This document shows positions 25,983 to 34,868 of a DNA stretch of 64,000 nt, piece by piece. A program made the translations under genes and the position numbers. This DNA is from Ruania zhangjianzhongii (GTDB taxonomy: Bacteria; Actinomycetota; Actinomycetes; Actinomycetales; Beutenbergiaceae), in contig NZ_CP042828.1 of assembly GCF_008000995.1 (NCBI RefSeq), positions 2,284,882 through 2,348,881 on the forward strand, in the 5' to 3' direction. The first letter of the stretch is position 1. Each line of letters starts with the position of its first letter. Under the pieces are notes generated by a model. It worked only from the letters and a program-made list of their open reading frames with translations. It did no database searches and had not been told where the DNA came from.

Positions 25983-26888
25983 TCAGCCCTTGACGGAACC
26001 GGAGGACAGGCCTCCGACGATGTAGCGCTGCAGGGACAGGAACAGGGCGAGCACCGGTAGCGAGGCGATCATCGCCCCGGCCGCGAACAGGCCCCAGTTG
26101 GAGGTGAGCTGGTTGGACACCCACTGGTACATGCCCACGGCGAGGGTCCAGTTGGACTGCCCGGTGAGCACGATCTTGGCCAGGATGAAGTCCCCGAACG
26201 AGGCGATGAACGCCAACAGGCCCACCACCGCCAGGATCGGCACCACCAGCGGCATCACCAGCCGCCAGTAGATCTGCGCGTGCGAGGCGCCGTCGATCCG
26301 GGCTGCCTCATCGATCTCGATCGGGATGGTGTTGAAGAACCCGTACATCAGGAACGTGTTCGCGCCCAGCGCCCCGCCCAGGTACACGCAGATCAGGGCC
26401 AGCTTGGAGTTGATGCCCAGCGCCGGTACGGCTTCACCCAGGGTGATCAGCAGCAGGAACACTGCCACGAACGCCACCGTCTGCGGGAACATCTGGATGA
26501 TCAGCAGGCCGGTCAGCGAGGCACGGCGACCGCGGAACCGGAACCGGGAGAAGGCGTAGGCAGCGGCGGCGCCCATCATCACCGCGCCGAACGCGGCCGA
26601 CCCGCCGACCAGCAGCGTGTTCCCCACCCAGGTCCAGAACATCGTGTCGCCCAGGGCCTGGAAGTTCGCGAAGCTGATGGTTCGGAACAGGGCACCGGAA
26701 CCCGCCAGCGACCCGCTCTCGTCCAGTGCCGCGGAGAGGGCGTAGACCAGCGGGAACGCGGCGTAGAACACGATCACCAGGGCGACCGGATACTTCCAGC
26801 CCACCTCGGCCCACCAGCGACGGCGGCGGGCCGGGGTGTTCCGTGACGGTTGCCCGGGGTGGGAGGTGCGGGGGGAGAGCGCAGTCAT
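25983..26888 (-). CDS. ganQ: Galactooligosaccharide ABC permease (MalG/GanQ type)
   Basis: 301-residue inner-membrane permease of a CUT1 sugar importer. Six hydrophobic segments; the EAA loop that docks the ATPase is IDEAARIDGASHAQIYWRLV (near residue 205), and the C-terminus ends IVGGLSSGSVKG as in MalG. The start is the ATG 2 nt downstream of the upstream permease stop. A charged N-terminal tail of about 30 residues precedes the first membrane helix. Partners are the preceding binding lipoprotein and MalF-type permease; no ATPase gene is present. Confidence 0.92.
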   Translation of the reverse strand: MTALSPRTSHPGQPSRNTPARRRRWWAEVGWKYPVALVIVFYAAFPLVYALSAALDESGSLAGSGALFRTISFANFQALGDTMFWTWVGNTLLVGGSAAFGAVMMGAAAAYAFSRFRFRGRRASLTGLLIIQMFPQTVAFVAVFLLLITLGEAVPALGINSKLALICVYLGGALGANTFLMYGFFNTIPIEIDEAARIDGASHAQIYWRLVMPLVVPILAVVGLLAFIASFGDFILAKIVLTGQSNWTLAVGMYQWVSNQLTSNWGLFAAGAMIASLPVLALFLSLQRYIVGGLSSGSVKG

Positions 26889-26890
26889 GG

Positions 26891-28594
26891 CTAGATCTCC
26901 TCGAGCTTGCGGGTCTGGCGAAACGCCAGCGCCGAGATGATTCCGATGACGATGAACACGATGATCGAGAGCGCACTGGCCAGGCCGTAGTCGGCGCGCC
27001 CGCCGGAGACACCGGAGATCTGGTAGATCGCCGAGATGAGGATGTCCGTGGAGCCCAGCGGCACCGAGGCACCGGGGAAGGCCGGACCGCCCCCGGTGAG
27101 CATGAAGATGATGGTGAAGTTGTTGAAGTTGAACGCGAACGAGGCGATCGCCAGCGGTGCGGTGGAGATCATCAGCAGCGGCAGCGTGATCGAGCGGAAC
27201 TGCCGCCACCGGCCCGCGCCGTCGATCCGCGCCGCCTCGCTGACATCCGAGGGCAGACCCTGCAGCGCGCCCGTGGAGACCAGGAACCAATACGGATAGG
27301 ACAGCCACAGGTTCACCCAGAGGATCACGAACTTCGCGAGCCACGGGTCGCCCAACCAGTCGATCCCGCTGCCGAAGAAGAACCACTCGTTGATCACGCC
27401 GAACTCGGAGTTCAGCATTCCGCGCCAGAGCAGTGCAGACATGAACGCCGGGAACGCATACGGCAGGATCATGATCGTGCGCAGCACCTTCTGCCCGCGC
27501 ACCCGGGGGTCGTTGTAGATCATCGCGAACAGCAGCCCGAGGCCGAAGCTGGTCAGCACGGTCAGCGCGCCGAACGCGAACGTCCACACCGTCACCTGCA
27601 GCAGGGGGCCGGCGTAGGCGGTGTCGGTGAACGCCCGGACGAAGTTGTCGAACCCGACCGGCACGTACCAGCCGGCGGCGAGGCGCTCACCGTCCCCGCT
27701 GACGAAGTTTCCCCGGTCGTCGGGGGAGTAGACGGTGCCGGTCTCGGTATCGGTCAGGGTGGTACTGGCCGGATCCCACTCCAGGCTGGAGGAGTAGATC
27801 GAGCCGGTGGAGCCCTCCCGGGTGCGGATCGAGCCGTCCTCGGCGGCCTCGGACACCGGCACCCGTAGTTCGACCACCCGTTCCTGCAGGGCTGCATCGG
27901 TGAACAGGTCGGTGCGTGGGACCACCTCCCAGTCCGGCACCTCGACCGGGGTGCCGGAATCGTCCACCACCGCGCCGCCGACTGCCTCCAGCGGGTCCTC
28001 GGTGGTACCGATCCGGACCACACCCTCGTCATTGATCGCGAAGCCGAGATCGTTGCCGTCCCGGACCACCGCGAGCGGGTAGCTGGGGGAGTCCTCCACC
28101 CGCTGCTCGGCCTGGATCAGCGCGGCGTCCACGGCCTGTTCCATCGAGCCGAGGTGTCCGGTGCCGTAGTTCGTGAAGGCGACGTACCCGGTGTAGACCA
28201 GGGTGAACATCTGGAACACCGCGAGGAACACCAGGCCGGGGTAGAGGTACTTCAGCGGCAGCGCGCGGCGGGCGAAGTAGATGATGTCCGCGGCCAGCAG
28301 CAGCACCACCAGCACCGCCAGCACTACCCAGGAACCGGCGTTGTAGGCGGACAGGATGGCCATCACACCGATGGCGTTGACCACCATCATGATCAGCAGC
28401 TTGGCCAGGAACCCCCAGCCGGGCCCGGACCAGGACCGGGCGTGACTCTCCTGGGGCGACCCGGAAGCCCCGGGCGTCCTGGAAACCCCGGGCGAGCCGG
28501 GTGTCCGGGGCGAGCCGGTTGTCCCGGGGGCCTTCGGCTGCCCGGGTGAGACTGCGTCGTCGGCGGCGCTCTTACCCTGCCTGCTGGCGGACAT
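26891..28594 (-). CDS. ganP: Galactooligosaccharide ABC permease (MalF/GanP type)
   Basis: 567 residues, long for a MalF homologue. Residues 1-50 are a Gly/Pro/Ser/Thr-rich low-complexity tail with repeats of the GSPRTPGSPG kind. Two membrane helices follow, a third at about 115-135, then a large extracytoplasmic insertion (about residues 140-320, the MalF P2-like region), and the conserved permease core. The EAA loop reads VSEAARIDGAGRWRQFRSIT. MalF-type subunits with this insertion serve maltose or galacto-oligosaccharide importers. A 12-bp-stem hairpin separates it from the binding-protein gene. Confidence 0.92.
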   Translation of the reverse strand: MSASRQGKSAADDAVSPGQPKAPGTTGSPRTPGSPGVSRTPGASGSPQESHARSWSGPGWGFLAKLLIMMVVNAIGVMAILSAYNAGSWVVLAVLVVLLLAADIIYFARRALPLKYLYPGLVFLAVFQMFTLVYTGYVAFTNYGTGHLGSMEQAVDAALIQAEQRVEDSPSYPLAVVRDGNDLGFAINDEGVVRIGTTEDPLEAVGGAVVDDSGTPVEVPDWEVVPRTDLFTDAALQERVVELRVPVSEAAEDGSIRTREGSTGSIYSSSLEWDPASTTLTDTETGTVYSPDDRGNFVSGDGERLAAGWYVPVGFDNFVRAFTDTAYAGPLLQVTVWTFAFGALTVLTSFGLGLLFAMIYNDPRVRGQKVLRTIMILPYAFPAFMSALLWRGMLNSEFGVINEWFFFGSGIDWLGDPWLAKFVILWVNLWLSYPYWFLVSTGALQGLPSDVSEAARIDGAGRWRQFRSITLPLLMISTAPLAIASFAFNFNNFTIIFMLTGGGPAFPGASVPLGSTDILISAIYQISGVSGGRADYGLASALSIIVFIVIGIISALAFRQTRKLEEI

Positions 28595-28617
28595 CAGGTA
28601 CTCCTCGTCGGTGAGGT

Positions 28618-28651
28618 CCCCGCCGGTGGCTCAGGGGCTCCACCGGCGGGG
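28618..28651 (-). terminator. Hairpin between binding protein and permease genes
   Basis: CCCCGCCGGTGG and CCACCGGCGGGG form a perfect 12-bp stem with a 10-nt loop, directly after the binding-protein stop and just before the permease start. Such hairpins in sugar ABC operons usually cause partial termination or stabilise the upstream mRNA, giving more binding protein than permease. Confidence 0.7.
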
Positions 28652-28659
28652 ACGAGCAG

Positions 28660-29922
28660 CTATTCGGCGATCGCGGACTCGATGCTGCTGACCATCTCCG
28701 GCCAGATCGTCTCCGGGTCCTCACCGTTGATCAGCGCAATCTGCACCGGATTCCAGAAGTCCCACACCGCACCCATCTCCGGGATGTTCGGCATCGGGAC
28801 ACCGTTCTGCGCCGAGGACAAGAAGCCAGCCATCACCGGGTCATCGGCCACCGATTCGGCCACAGTGGTCAGCGCCGGGATGCGCGGGTCGGCATCGTAG
28901 AGCGCCTGCTGCGCCTCATCGCTGGCCATGTAGTTGGTGAGGAACTCGTTCGCGAGCAGCGCGTTCGCCGACTGTGCGGACAGGTAGAAGCCCTGCACAC
29001 CCACGAACGGGGCTGCCGTCTCGCTGCCTGCGGAGGGGATCGGGTTCACGGCGACGTCGATCCCGGCGTCGGTGTAGGTCGGGATCACCCACGGTCCCTG
29101 CACGATGAACGGCGACTCTCCGGTGGAGAACAGCTCGTTGCCGATGTCGTAGTCGATCGTGTCGGTGAAGATGCCGGTGCCGGCGGAGCCGTTGTCGTAG
29201 AGCCACTGGGCGTAGGCCTGACCGCCGTCGCCACCCAGGCCCACCTCAGTGGTGTAGGAGCCGTCCTCGGCCTGTTCGAAGATCGGTGCCCCGAACGAGG
29301 TCTGGAAGGCGTAGGAGGTGTACTGGTCACCTTCGGCGCCGTTGGTGTAGAGGATGAACGGGCGATCTTCGAAGCCGGCGTCCTCGGCCATCGCGATCAT
29401 CTCGTCCCAGGTGCCGGGTGCTTCCTCGCCCACCAGCTCGGTGTTCTGGATCAGCGCGACCGCTTCCTGGGCGTAGGGCAGGGCGTAGAGCTGGCCGTCG
29501 TAGGTGAAGGCGTCCAGGGTGACCTGCTCGAAGTCACCGGCCCGGTCGCCCAGGTCCACCGTGTTCACCACACCGGACTCGACGAACTCGCCCAGCCAGT
29601 CGTGGGCGCCCACGGTCAGGTCAGGGCCCTCGCCGGTGGGGACCTGGGCGAGGAAGTCTGCCCGGAGGTCCTCGAAGTTCTTCTGCACCACGGTGACGGT
29701 GGCGCCGGTGTCCTCTTCGAACTGGGCAGCGGCGTTCTCGATCGCTTCGGCGCGCTCGGCGTCGGACCAGACCACCAGCTCAGCACCCTCGGCGCCGCCG
29801 CCGGTGGTTTCCTGGGTCTCGGCCGTGGGTTCGGTGTCGGAGGAGCCGGAGCCGCTGCCGCAGGCCGCCACCAGAGCGACCGATGCGAACAGGCTGACCC
29901 CGAGTCCGAGGTACTTGCGCAT
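28660..29922 (-). CDS. ganS: Sugar-binding lipoprotein (MalE/GanS type)
   Basis: 420-residue extracellular solute-binding protein of family 1. Lipobox LVAAC at residues 17-21, then an acidic/Ser/Thr linker, then the mature domain starting ELVVWSDAERAEAIENAAA, close to MalE (VWSD/INGDK type). Start ATG with AGGAAGG upstream. It follows the GH42 gene by 55 nt and precedes the two permeases; the order enzyme, binding protein, MalF, MalG, GH53 contains the same five functions as the Bacillus gan operon, so galacto-oligosaccharides are the likely ligand. Confidence 0.9.
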   Translation of the reverse strand: MRKYLGLGVSLFASVALVAACGSGSGSSDTEPTAETQETTGGGAEGAELVVWSDAERAEAIENAAAQFEEDTGATVTVVQKNFEDLRADFLAQVPTGEGPDLTVGAHDWLGEFVESGVVNTVDLGDRAGDFEQVTLDAFTYDGQLYALPYAQEAVALIQNTELVGEEAPGTWDEMIAMAEDAGFEDRPFILYTNGAEGDQYTSYAFQTSFGAPIFEQAEDGSYTTEVGLGGDGGQAYAQWLYDNGSAGTGIFTDTIDYDIGNELFSTGESPFIVQGPWVIPTYTDAGIDVAVNPIPSAGSETAAPFVGVQGFYLSAQSANALLANEFLTNYMASDEAQQALYDADPRIPALTTVAESVADDPVMAGFLSSAQNGVPMPNIPEMGAVWDFWNPVQIALINGEDPETIWPEMVSSIESAIAE

Positions 29923-29977
29923 GAGATGTCCTTCCTGACGTGGCACGGGGTGTGCCGAGGTGATCACTGCGTTGCGG

Positions 29978-32107
29978 TCACCGGGGTTGGGGATGGGTGA
30001 TGGGCTCCTGGGTACGTACGACGGCGGTGCTTCCGCCGGGCAGGGTGAGCTCGCCGTCGATGAGCTCACCGGTGAACAGGTCGGTGCCCGGGACCTTCAG
30101 GGTTGCGGCGTCGGGGCGATGGTTGACGGCGATCACGTACTCGGTCGTCCCGGTCGCCTCGCGGTCGGCGTCCGCGGTTGGCGCGTGTTCGGTTGACGCG
30201 TGCTCGGCTCGTGGGCGCTCGGTTGGCGCGACGGCCGGCGTGTCCGGTTCGTCCCGGACGTACCGGCGCATCACCTCCAGGCCTTCCGGATGCCCGGCCG
30301 GGGTGAGGCCGGCGTCGGCGTAGGCGGCCTGGAACACCGGGGTGAGACCGGCCAGGTCCAGCCGGGTGCTCACGTACCAGCCGGTGCCTGAGCCGTGCCG
30401 GTGCCGGGTGATCGCCGGGGCACAGTCCGCCGGGCCGCCGCGGTAGTGGCCGAGTACCTCGGCACCGGCGAGGGTGAGGTCCTCGGTCCACACGTCGGTG
30501 GTCAGCGTGTGGCCGTTGAAGTCCACCTGGCAGGTCTCGCCGGTACGCATCGGCAGGTACTCCTGGACGCTGACGCCGAGCGCGGTCTGCAGCGGGACAC
30601 CGAATCCACCGGGGTGCACGGCATCGTTCTCGTCCACTGCGGCGGCGAAGCAGGAGACCAGCAGCGTGCCGCCGTCAGCGACATACCGGGTGAGGTTCTC
30701 CGCCGCTGCCGCAGTGAGCAGGTAGGAAGCGGGCGCGACCACGAGCCGGTATCCGGACAGGTCAGCGCTCGGGTGGGCGAAGTCCACCGCGATGCCGTCC
30801 CGCCAGAGCCGCTCGTAGTAGGTGCGCATCCGTTCCCGGAACGCCAGGTCGTCGCTCGGGCGCCACTCCAGGTCCTGGGCCCACAGGGACTCCCAGTCGT
30901 ACAGGACCGCGACCTCGGCGCGGGTGCGTCCGCCCTGCAGCTCACCGAGCCGGCCGAGCCGGTGCCCGAGCTCGGTGACCTCGCGGAACACCCGGCTGGA
31001 GGGGCCGGCGTGCGGGAGCATGGCCGAGTGGAACTTCTCCGCCCCGGAGCGGGAGGCACGCCACTGGAAGAACATGATCGCGTCGGCACCACGGCCCAGG
31101 TGAGTGAGGGCGTTGCGCTGCATCTCCCCGGGCCGCTTGGCGATGTTCTGGCCCTGCCAGTTCACCGCGGAGGTGGAGTGCTCCATCAGGATCCACGGCC
31201 GGCCACCGGCCACCGACCGGGTCAGGTCCGCGGACAGGGCCAGGGCTACGTGCGCGTCCGGGTCGGGGGACCACAGGTAGTGGTCGTCGGAGACGATGTC
31301 CACCTCCTGGGCCCACTTCCACAAGTCCGTGTTCCAGGACTGGTGCGCCATGAAGTTCGTGGTGATCGGCTGCGTGGCGTGCGCGCGGATGGCGTCCCGC
31401 TCCAACCGGTAGCACTCGCGCAGCTGATCGTCGGTGAACCGGGCCCAGTCCAGCTTCATCGCCGGGTTCACCACGGTGGGTGTGCGGGCCGGGGCCACCA
31501 CATGGTCCCACTGGCGGTAGTACTGCCCCCAGAAGGCGGTGCCCCAGGCGGCGTTCAGGTTCTCGAGGCTCTGGTAGCGGTGCTGCAGCCAGTTGCGCCA
31601 GGCGGCCACGGACGCCTCGGAGAAGTCCTCACCGACCGGCACGCCGTACTCGTTGTGCACGTGCCACATCACCACACCCGGGTGGCTCGCGTAGCGCTCG
31701 GCGAGCTGATCGGCCATCTGGACGATCGCGGACCGATACTCCGGTGACGCGTGCGAGGCCATACCGCGAGAACCGAAACCCATCACCACGCCGTCGGCAT
31801 CGATCGCACGAGCCTGCGGATAGGCGGCGAAGAACCACGCCGGCGGGGAGACGCTCGGGGTAGCGAGGTCCACGGCGATCCCGTGGCCGTGCAGCAGGTC
31901 GAGCAGCTCGTCCAGCCAGGTGAAGTCGTAGACGCCTTCTTCGATCTCGAGCTTCGCCCAGGAGAAGATCCCGACGCTGACCAGGTTCACTCCGGCCTCG
32001 CGCATCAGGGTGACGTCCTCATCCCAGACGTGCCGAGGCCACTGCTCGGGGTTGTAGTCACCGCCATAGGCGATCGCACCGGGTAGGGGCCACACTTCGC
32101 TGGACAT
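29978..32107 (-). CDS. ganA: GH42 beta-galactosidase
   Basis: 709-residue cytoplasmic glycoside hydrolase family 42 enzyme; removes galactose from imported galacto-oligosaccharides. GAIAYGGDYNPEQWP at residues 10-24 is the family start. The acid/base Glu153 lies in WHVHNEYG, and the nucleophile Glu309 in ILMEHSTSAVNWQ. The trimerisation and C-terminal beta domains are complete; an Ala/Glu/Thr-rich insertion (about residues 645-670) lies in the C-terminal domain. The start is the ATG after GGAGAGAG. First gene of the galactan operon, driven by the promoter overlapped by the LacI-type operator. Confidence 0.95.
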   Translation of the reverse strand: MSSEVWPLPGAIAYGGDYNPEQWPRHVWDEDVTLMREAGVNLVSVGIFSWAKLEIEEGVYDFTWLDELLDLLHGHGIAVDLATPSVSPPAWFFAAYPQARAIDADGVVMGFGSRGMASHASPEYRSAIVQMADQLAERYASHPGVVMWHVHNEYGVPVGEDFSEASVAAWRNWLQHRYQSLENLNAAWGTAFWGQYYRQWDHVVAPARTPTVVNPAMKLDWARFTDDQLRECYRLERDAIRAHATQPITTNFMAHQSWNTDLWKWAQEVDIVSDDHYLWSPDPDAHVALALSADLTRSVAGGRPWILMEHSTSAVNWQGQNIAKRPGEMQRNALTHLGRGADAIMFFQWRASRSGAEKFHSAMLPHAGPSSRVFREVTELGHRLGRLGELQGGRTRAEVAVLYDWESLWAQDLEWRPSDDLAFRERMRTYYERLWRDGIAVDFAHPSADLSGYRLVVAPASYLLTAAAAENLTRYVADGGTLLVSCFAAAVDENDAVHPGGFGVPLQTALGVSVQEYLPMRTGETCQVDFNGHTLTTDVWTEDLTLAGAEVLGHYRGGPADCAPAITRHRHGSGTGWYVSTRLDLAGLTPVFQAAYADAGLTPAGHPEGLEVMRRYVRDEPDTPAVAPTERPRAEHASTEHAPTADADREATGTTEYVIAVNHRPDAATLKVPGTDLFTGELIDGELTLPGGSTAVVRTQEPITHPQPR

Positions 32108-32171
32108 CTCTCTCCGTCGAACGGCGGGGACAGGGGGTTCGCCAGCACTGCCACGTGCTGGGCGTTGCCCT

Positions 32172-32189
32172 ACTGTGAACGTGCACAGT
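32172..32189. promoter_or_regulatory. LacI-family operator of the galactan locus
   Basis: ACTGTGAACGTGCACAGT: 18 bp, 16 positions symmetric, with the central CG typical of LacI-family operators. It lies between the divergent GH42 and lacI-type genes and overlaps the predicted -10 region of the GH42 promoter, so repression is the simple reading. Confidence 0.7.
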
Positions 32190-32201
32190 CTCATCTGTCA
32201 A
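32172..32201 (-). promoter_or_regulatory. Candidate promoter of the galactan operon
   Basis: TTGACA on the minus strand (32201-32196) is a perfect -35; 18 nt later CACAGT (32177-32172) matches the conserved second and last positions of a -10. The operator covers the spacer end and the -10. Confidence 0.55.
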
Positions 32202-32231
32202 GCGATCGCACCGATTGGTGATCTTTCTGTG

Positions 32232-33299
32232 ATGTGCCACCCTGGGATCGTGCACACCACTTCTCCCGAGGACCGGCAGCGGACGGGTTCCGACGATGCG
32301 CCGAAGCGTCGTCCGACCATCAAGGACGTTGCCGCCAGCTCTGGGGTCTCCCGGGGCACCGTGTCCCGGTTCCTCAACGGCGGCAAATGGGTCTCGCCCG
32401 ATGCCCGGGAGGCGATCGAGCGGGCGATCCGACAGACCGGCTACCGCGCGAACCAGCACGCCCGGTCGTTGGTGACCGGGCGGGCGAACGCGTTGGCGTT
32501 CCTGCTCGCGGAACCGCAGGAGAACCTGTTCGCGGACCCGACCTACACCCCACTGCTTCGCGGTGCTGCGGCGGCCCTGGCGCAGCGGCAGAAGACGCTG
32601 AACGTGCTGGTGGCGAGCACACCGGAGGAGCGGGAGAACGTGGTGGCCTACATGGCCGGTGGGCACGTGGACGGGGCGATGCTGATCTCTTCGCACGAGA
32701 ACGACCCGCTGGTGGATCTGTTGCTGGAGCGCGGCATCCCGGTGGTCTCGTGCGGGCTGCCGCTGGGCCGGTCCGGCTCGCTGGCATCGGTCTCGGTGGA
32801 CGAGGCTGGGGGAGCGCGGACCATGGTGGCGCACCTGCGCGCGACCGGTCGGCGCCGGATTGCGATGATCACCGGTCCGCTGGACCTGCCGGGCGGGCGC
32901 TATCGGCTGGAGGGCTACCAGGACGAGATGGGTGCCGACTTCGACGAGGCGCTGGTGGCCCACGGCGACTGGGGCCACGAGTCGGGGACTGTGGCGATGG
33001 CCGAGCTGCTTCGCCGGGCTCCCGATATCGACGCCGTGTTCGCCGCCTCGGACACGATGGCCGCCGGTGCGATCACTGCGCTGCGCCGCGCCGGGCGGAG
33101 CGTGCCCGACGACGTGGCCGTGGCCGGCTTCGATGACTCACCGCTGGCAGCGAGCACCGATCCACCGCTGACCACGATGCGCCAGCCGTTCGAGCGGATC
33201 AGCGCCGAGATGGTCGCCCTGCTGCTGGACATCGTCGCCGGTGGCGAGATCAAAGCGGTGACGTTGCCCGCGAAGCTGGTGGTGCGGGAGAGCGCCTGA
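32232..33299 (+). CDS. LacI-family transcriptional regulator of the galactan locus
   Basis: About 355 residues: N-terminal helix-turn-helix and hinge (PTIKDVAASSGVSRGTVSRFLNGG split over the LacI pattern, then GYRANQHARSL), followed by a periplasmic-binding-protein-like effector domain (ALAFLLAEPQ, GAMLISSHEND, DDVAVAGFDDSPLA, LTTMRQPFE). Divergent from the GH42 operon with a CG-centred operator between, so autoregulation and repression of the operon are likely. The ATG here is chosen with GGTGAT upstream; a GTG 18 nt downstream is an equally possible start. A weak hairpin after the stop may end the transcript. Confidence 0.9.
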   Translation: MCHPGIVHTTSPEDRQRTGSDDAPKRRPTIKDVAASSGVSRGTVSRFLNGGKWVSPDAREAIERAIRQTGYRANQHARSLVTGRANALAFLLAEPQENLFADPTYTPLLRGAAAALAQRQKTLNVLVASTPEERENVVAYMAGGHVDGAMLISSHENDPLVDLLLERGIPVVSCGLPLGRSGSLASVSVDEAGGARTMVAHLRATGRRRIAMITGPLDLPGGRYRLEGYQDEMGADFDEALVAHGDWGHESGTVAMAELLRRAPDIDAVFAASDTMAAGAITALRRAGRSVPDDVAVAGFDDSPLAASTDPPLTTMRQPFERISAEMVALLLDIVAGGEIKAVTLPAKLVVRESA

Positions 33300-33332
33300 G
33301 CGCTCCCGTTGGTCCGCGGGACGCTTCCAGGG

Positions 33333-33848
33333 TCAGTTCTGCCAGCGGATCTCGCCGTCCACGAGCATCTTGGTCGGCCTCAGCCCGATCGCTCGGGCGA
33401 CGGCTGCGGACGCGCGGTGATCGGGGTGGACGTGGGCCACGATCTCGCCCACACCCTGTTCTCGGAGCCAGGTCACCATGACCTGGGCCGCCTCCCGGGC
33501 GTAACCCTGGCGCTGAGAGGAGCTGCCGATGACCCAGGCGACATCCGCGCTCAGGCCGGTCTCACCCTCGGTGACAGTCGCCTGGACGGTGCCGACCGCC
33601 TGGCCGTCCTCCTGCCGCAGGATCCAGTTGAACCAGAGCTGACTGCCGTCGGCTGAGCGCCCGGTCGCCTGTCGCGAGTACCGCCCACGCAGGCCCTCGA
33701 GCGTTGCCGGCGCCCCGCCGATGAAGGTGTGCAGGTCAGGATCATCGAGCACCGGGGCCATCTCCTCGGCGTGCTCGGTGCGCAACGGTTCCAGCCTCAG
33801 GCGCTTGCTGGTCAGAGTGGCGGGAGGTGCGAAATCGTCCAGTGGCAT
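33333..33848 (-). CDS. GNAT acetyltransferase, RimJ/RimL type
   Basis: 171-residue GNAT-fold N-acetyltransferase. The N-terminus TSKRLRLEPLRTEHAEEMAPV is typical of the RimJ/RimL-like branch. The acetyl-CoA loop reads SSSQRQGYAREAAQVMVTW, close to the Q/R-x-x-G-x-G/A pattern. Substrate unknown. Convergent with the lacI-type gene and divergent from the next acetyltransferase, 48 nt away. No link to the sugar genes is evident. Confidence 0.85.
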   Translation of the reverse strand: MPLDDFAPPATLTSKRLRLEPLRTEHAEEMAPVLDDPDLHTFIGGAPATLEGLRGRYSRQATGRSADGSQLWFNWILRQEDGQAVGTVQATVTEGETGLSADVAWVIGSSSQRQGYAREAAQVMVTWLREQGVGEIVAHVHPDHRASAAVARAIGLRPTKMLVDGEIRWQN

Positions 33849-33896
33849 CGCTGCCGACCCTAGCGGCGGTCGGAGGGCTAGTGGTGGAATGGCCCT

Positions 33897-34472
33897 ATGT
33901 CATGGCAGACACATCCGGTGACGCCGGACCGCTTCGAGGACTTCGCCGACGTCATCAATCAGAGGCGCCGGGAGAAGCACTGCTGGTGTCTGTCCCACCG
34001 GCTGCGGCAGGCAGAGATCGACGAGCTCGGTGACGGGGACCGGGAACAGGCGGTGCGGCGGCTCAGCGAACGGGAGAATCCGCCGGGTGTGGTCAGCTAT
34101 GCCGACGGTGAGCCTGTCGGCTGGTGCAGCATCGGCCCGCGCAGCGAGATCACCACCCTCGTCAAGTCCACCCTGATCCGGCCGATCGACGACGTGCCGG
34201 TGTGGAGCATCATCTGTGTAGTGGTGCGACCGGGGCACCGCCGGCAGGGCGTGGCGGTGCGGATGCTTGAGGACGCCGTCGCCTACGCGGGCTCCCGCGG
34301 CGCGCCGGCAGTCGAGGCGTACCCGGTCGACCCGCCGGGTCGGATGGACCTGACGATGGCCTTCGTGGGCACCAAGACGATGTTCGAGCAGGTGGGGTTC
34401 CAGGTGATGGGTAGCACTGACGCCGTCGCGAGCAGGATGCCGCGGCTGGTCATGCGCCGTGACCTGACCTGA
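33897..34472 (+). CDS. GNAT family N-acetyltransferase
   Basis: 191 residues. A Cys-rich N-terminal part (EKHCWCLSHR) precedes a GNAT core with the acetyl-CoA motif VRPGHRRQGVAVRMLEDAV near residue 112. Similar actinobacterial proteins are annotated only as GNAT N-acetyltransferase; substrate unknown. The last codons run directly into a pentanucleotide tandem repeat (CTGAC/CTGAT/CTGCC), so the stop codon itself is part of the repeat array. Variation in repeat number could alter the C-terminus. Confidence 0.85.
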   Translation: MSWQTHPVTPDRFEDFADVINQRRREKHCWCLSHRLRQAEIDELGDGDREQAVRRLSERENPPGVVSYADGEPVGWCSIGPRSEITTLVKSTLIRPIDDVPVWSIICVVVRPGHRRQGVAVRMLEDAVAYAGSRGAPAVEAYPVDPPGRMDLTMAFVGTKTMFEQVGFQVMGSTDAVASRMPRLVMRRDLT

Positions 34473-34527
34473 CCTGATCTGCCCTGATCTGATCTGCCCT
34501 GATCTGATCTGCCCTGATCTGCCCTGA
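34461..34527. repeat. CTGAY/CTGCC pentanucleotide tandem array
   Basis: About thirteen consecutive 5-mers of the form CTGAC, CTGAT or CTGCC. A 15-mer CTGATCTGATCTGCC is repeated exactly at 34485 and 34500. It begins in the last codons of the acetyltransferase gene. Confidence 0.85.
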
Positions 34528-34641
34528 GCGACCACCCTGGTCCCATCCGCTCGGGATTGGCCCGGCGTCTCAGGTACTCGGGGCGGTCTGAGGTCGGCGG
34601 CGCCTACCTCAGACCGCGTAGGTGACCTCCGCTGGTGGAGA

Positions 34642-34786
34642 CGGTGGCCGTGCAGGTGGTGCGGGAGGCGGCGGCCGTGCGGGTGGCGCGGGCGATGGCG
34701 CGGCCGTGCGGGTGGTGCGGGCGATGGCGCGGCCGTGCGGGTGGTGCGGGCGATGGCGCGGCCGTGCGGGTGGTGCGGGCGGTGCT
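34642..34786. repeat. 29-bp tandem repeat, five units
   Basis: Units start at 34642, 34671, 34700, 34729 and 34758. Units 3 and 4 are identical (GCGGCCGTGCGGGTGGTGCG at the start); unit 1 is the most diverged. The tract ends about 20 nt before the -35 of the candidate GntR promoter. The period is not a multiple of three, so the tract is unlikely to be coding. Confidence 0.85.
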
Positions 34787-34805
34787 GGGCATAGATGTGC
34801 GCCGG

Positions 34806-34836
34806 TTGACCCTGCCTTCCGATTCCTGTTTACTGT
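34806..34836 (+). promoter_or_regulatory. Candidate promoter of the GntR/rhamnoside operon
   Basis: TTGACC at 34806-34811 and TACTGT at 34831-34836 with a 19-nt spacer; TTTACT with a 17-nt spacer is the alternative -10. Confidence 0.4.
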
Positions 34837-34837
34837 C

Positions 34838-34854
34838 GATCGTTAACGGTAATC
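34838..34854. promoter_or_regulatory. Candidate autoregulatory operator of GntR
   Basis: GATCGTTAACGGTAATC contains the perfect 8-bp palindrome CGTTAACG (34841-34848) with flanking GAT and ATC. It sits just after the predicted -10 and about 15 nt before the GntR ATG, a typical position for self-repression by a FadR-type regulator. Confidence 0.4.
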
Positions 34855-34868
34855 GGAAAGGTAGGGCG

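Larger units (their letters stand above)
34473..34868. other. 396-nt region before the GntR gene: repeats and promoter
   Basis: Holds the pentanucleotide array, a 29-bp tandem repeat and the candidate promoter of the GntR gene, listed separately. The GntR reading frame stays open upstream through the 29-bp repeats, but the encoded Ala/Gly/Arg/Trp-rich peptide is repeat-derived. No separate gene is seen. Confidence 0.6.

Noticed and set aside
33299..33326. Terminator hairpin between the lacI-type gene and the convergent acetyltransferase
   Set aside because: AGCGCTCCCG and CGGGACGCTT pair only with a bulge and there is no T-run; too weak to list as a feature.
34635..34868. Upstream extension of the GntR gene by 78 codons
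   Set aside because: The extension translates the 29-bp tandem repeat and passes through the candidate promoter and operator; GntR homology begins at the later ATG with its own ribosome binding site.
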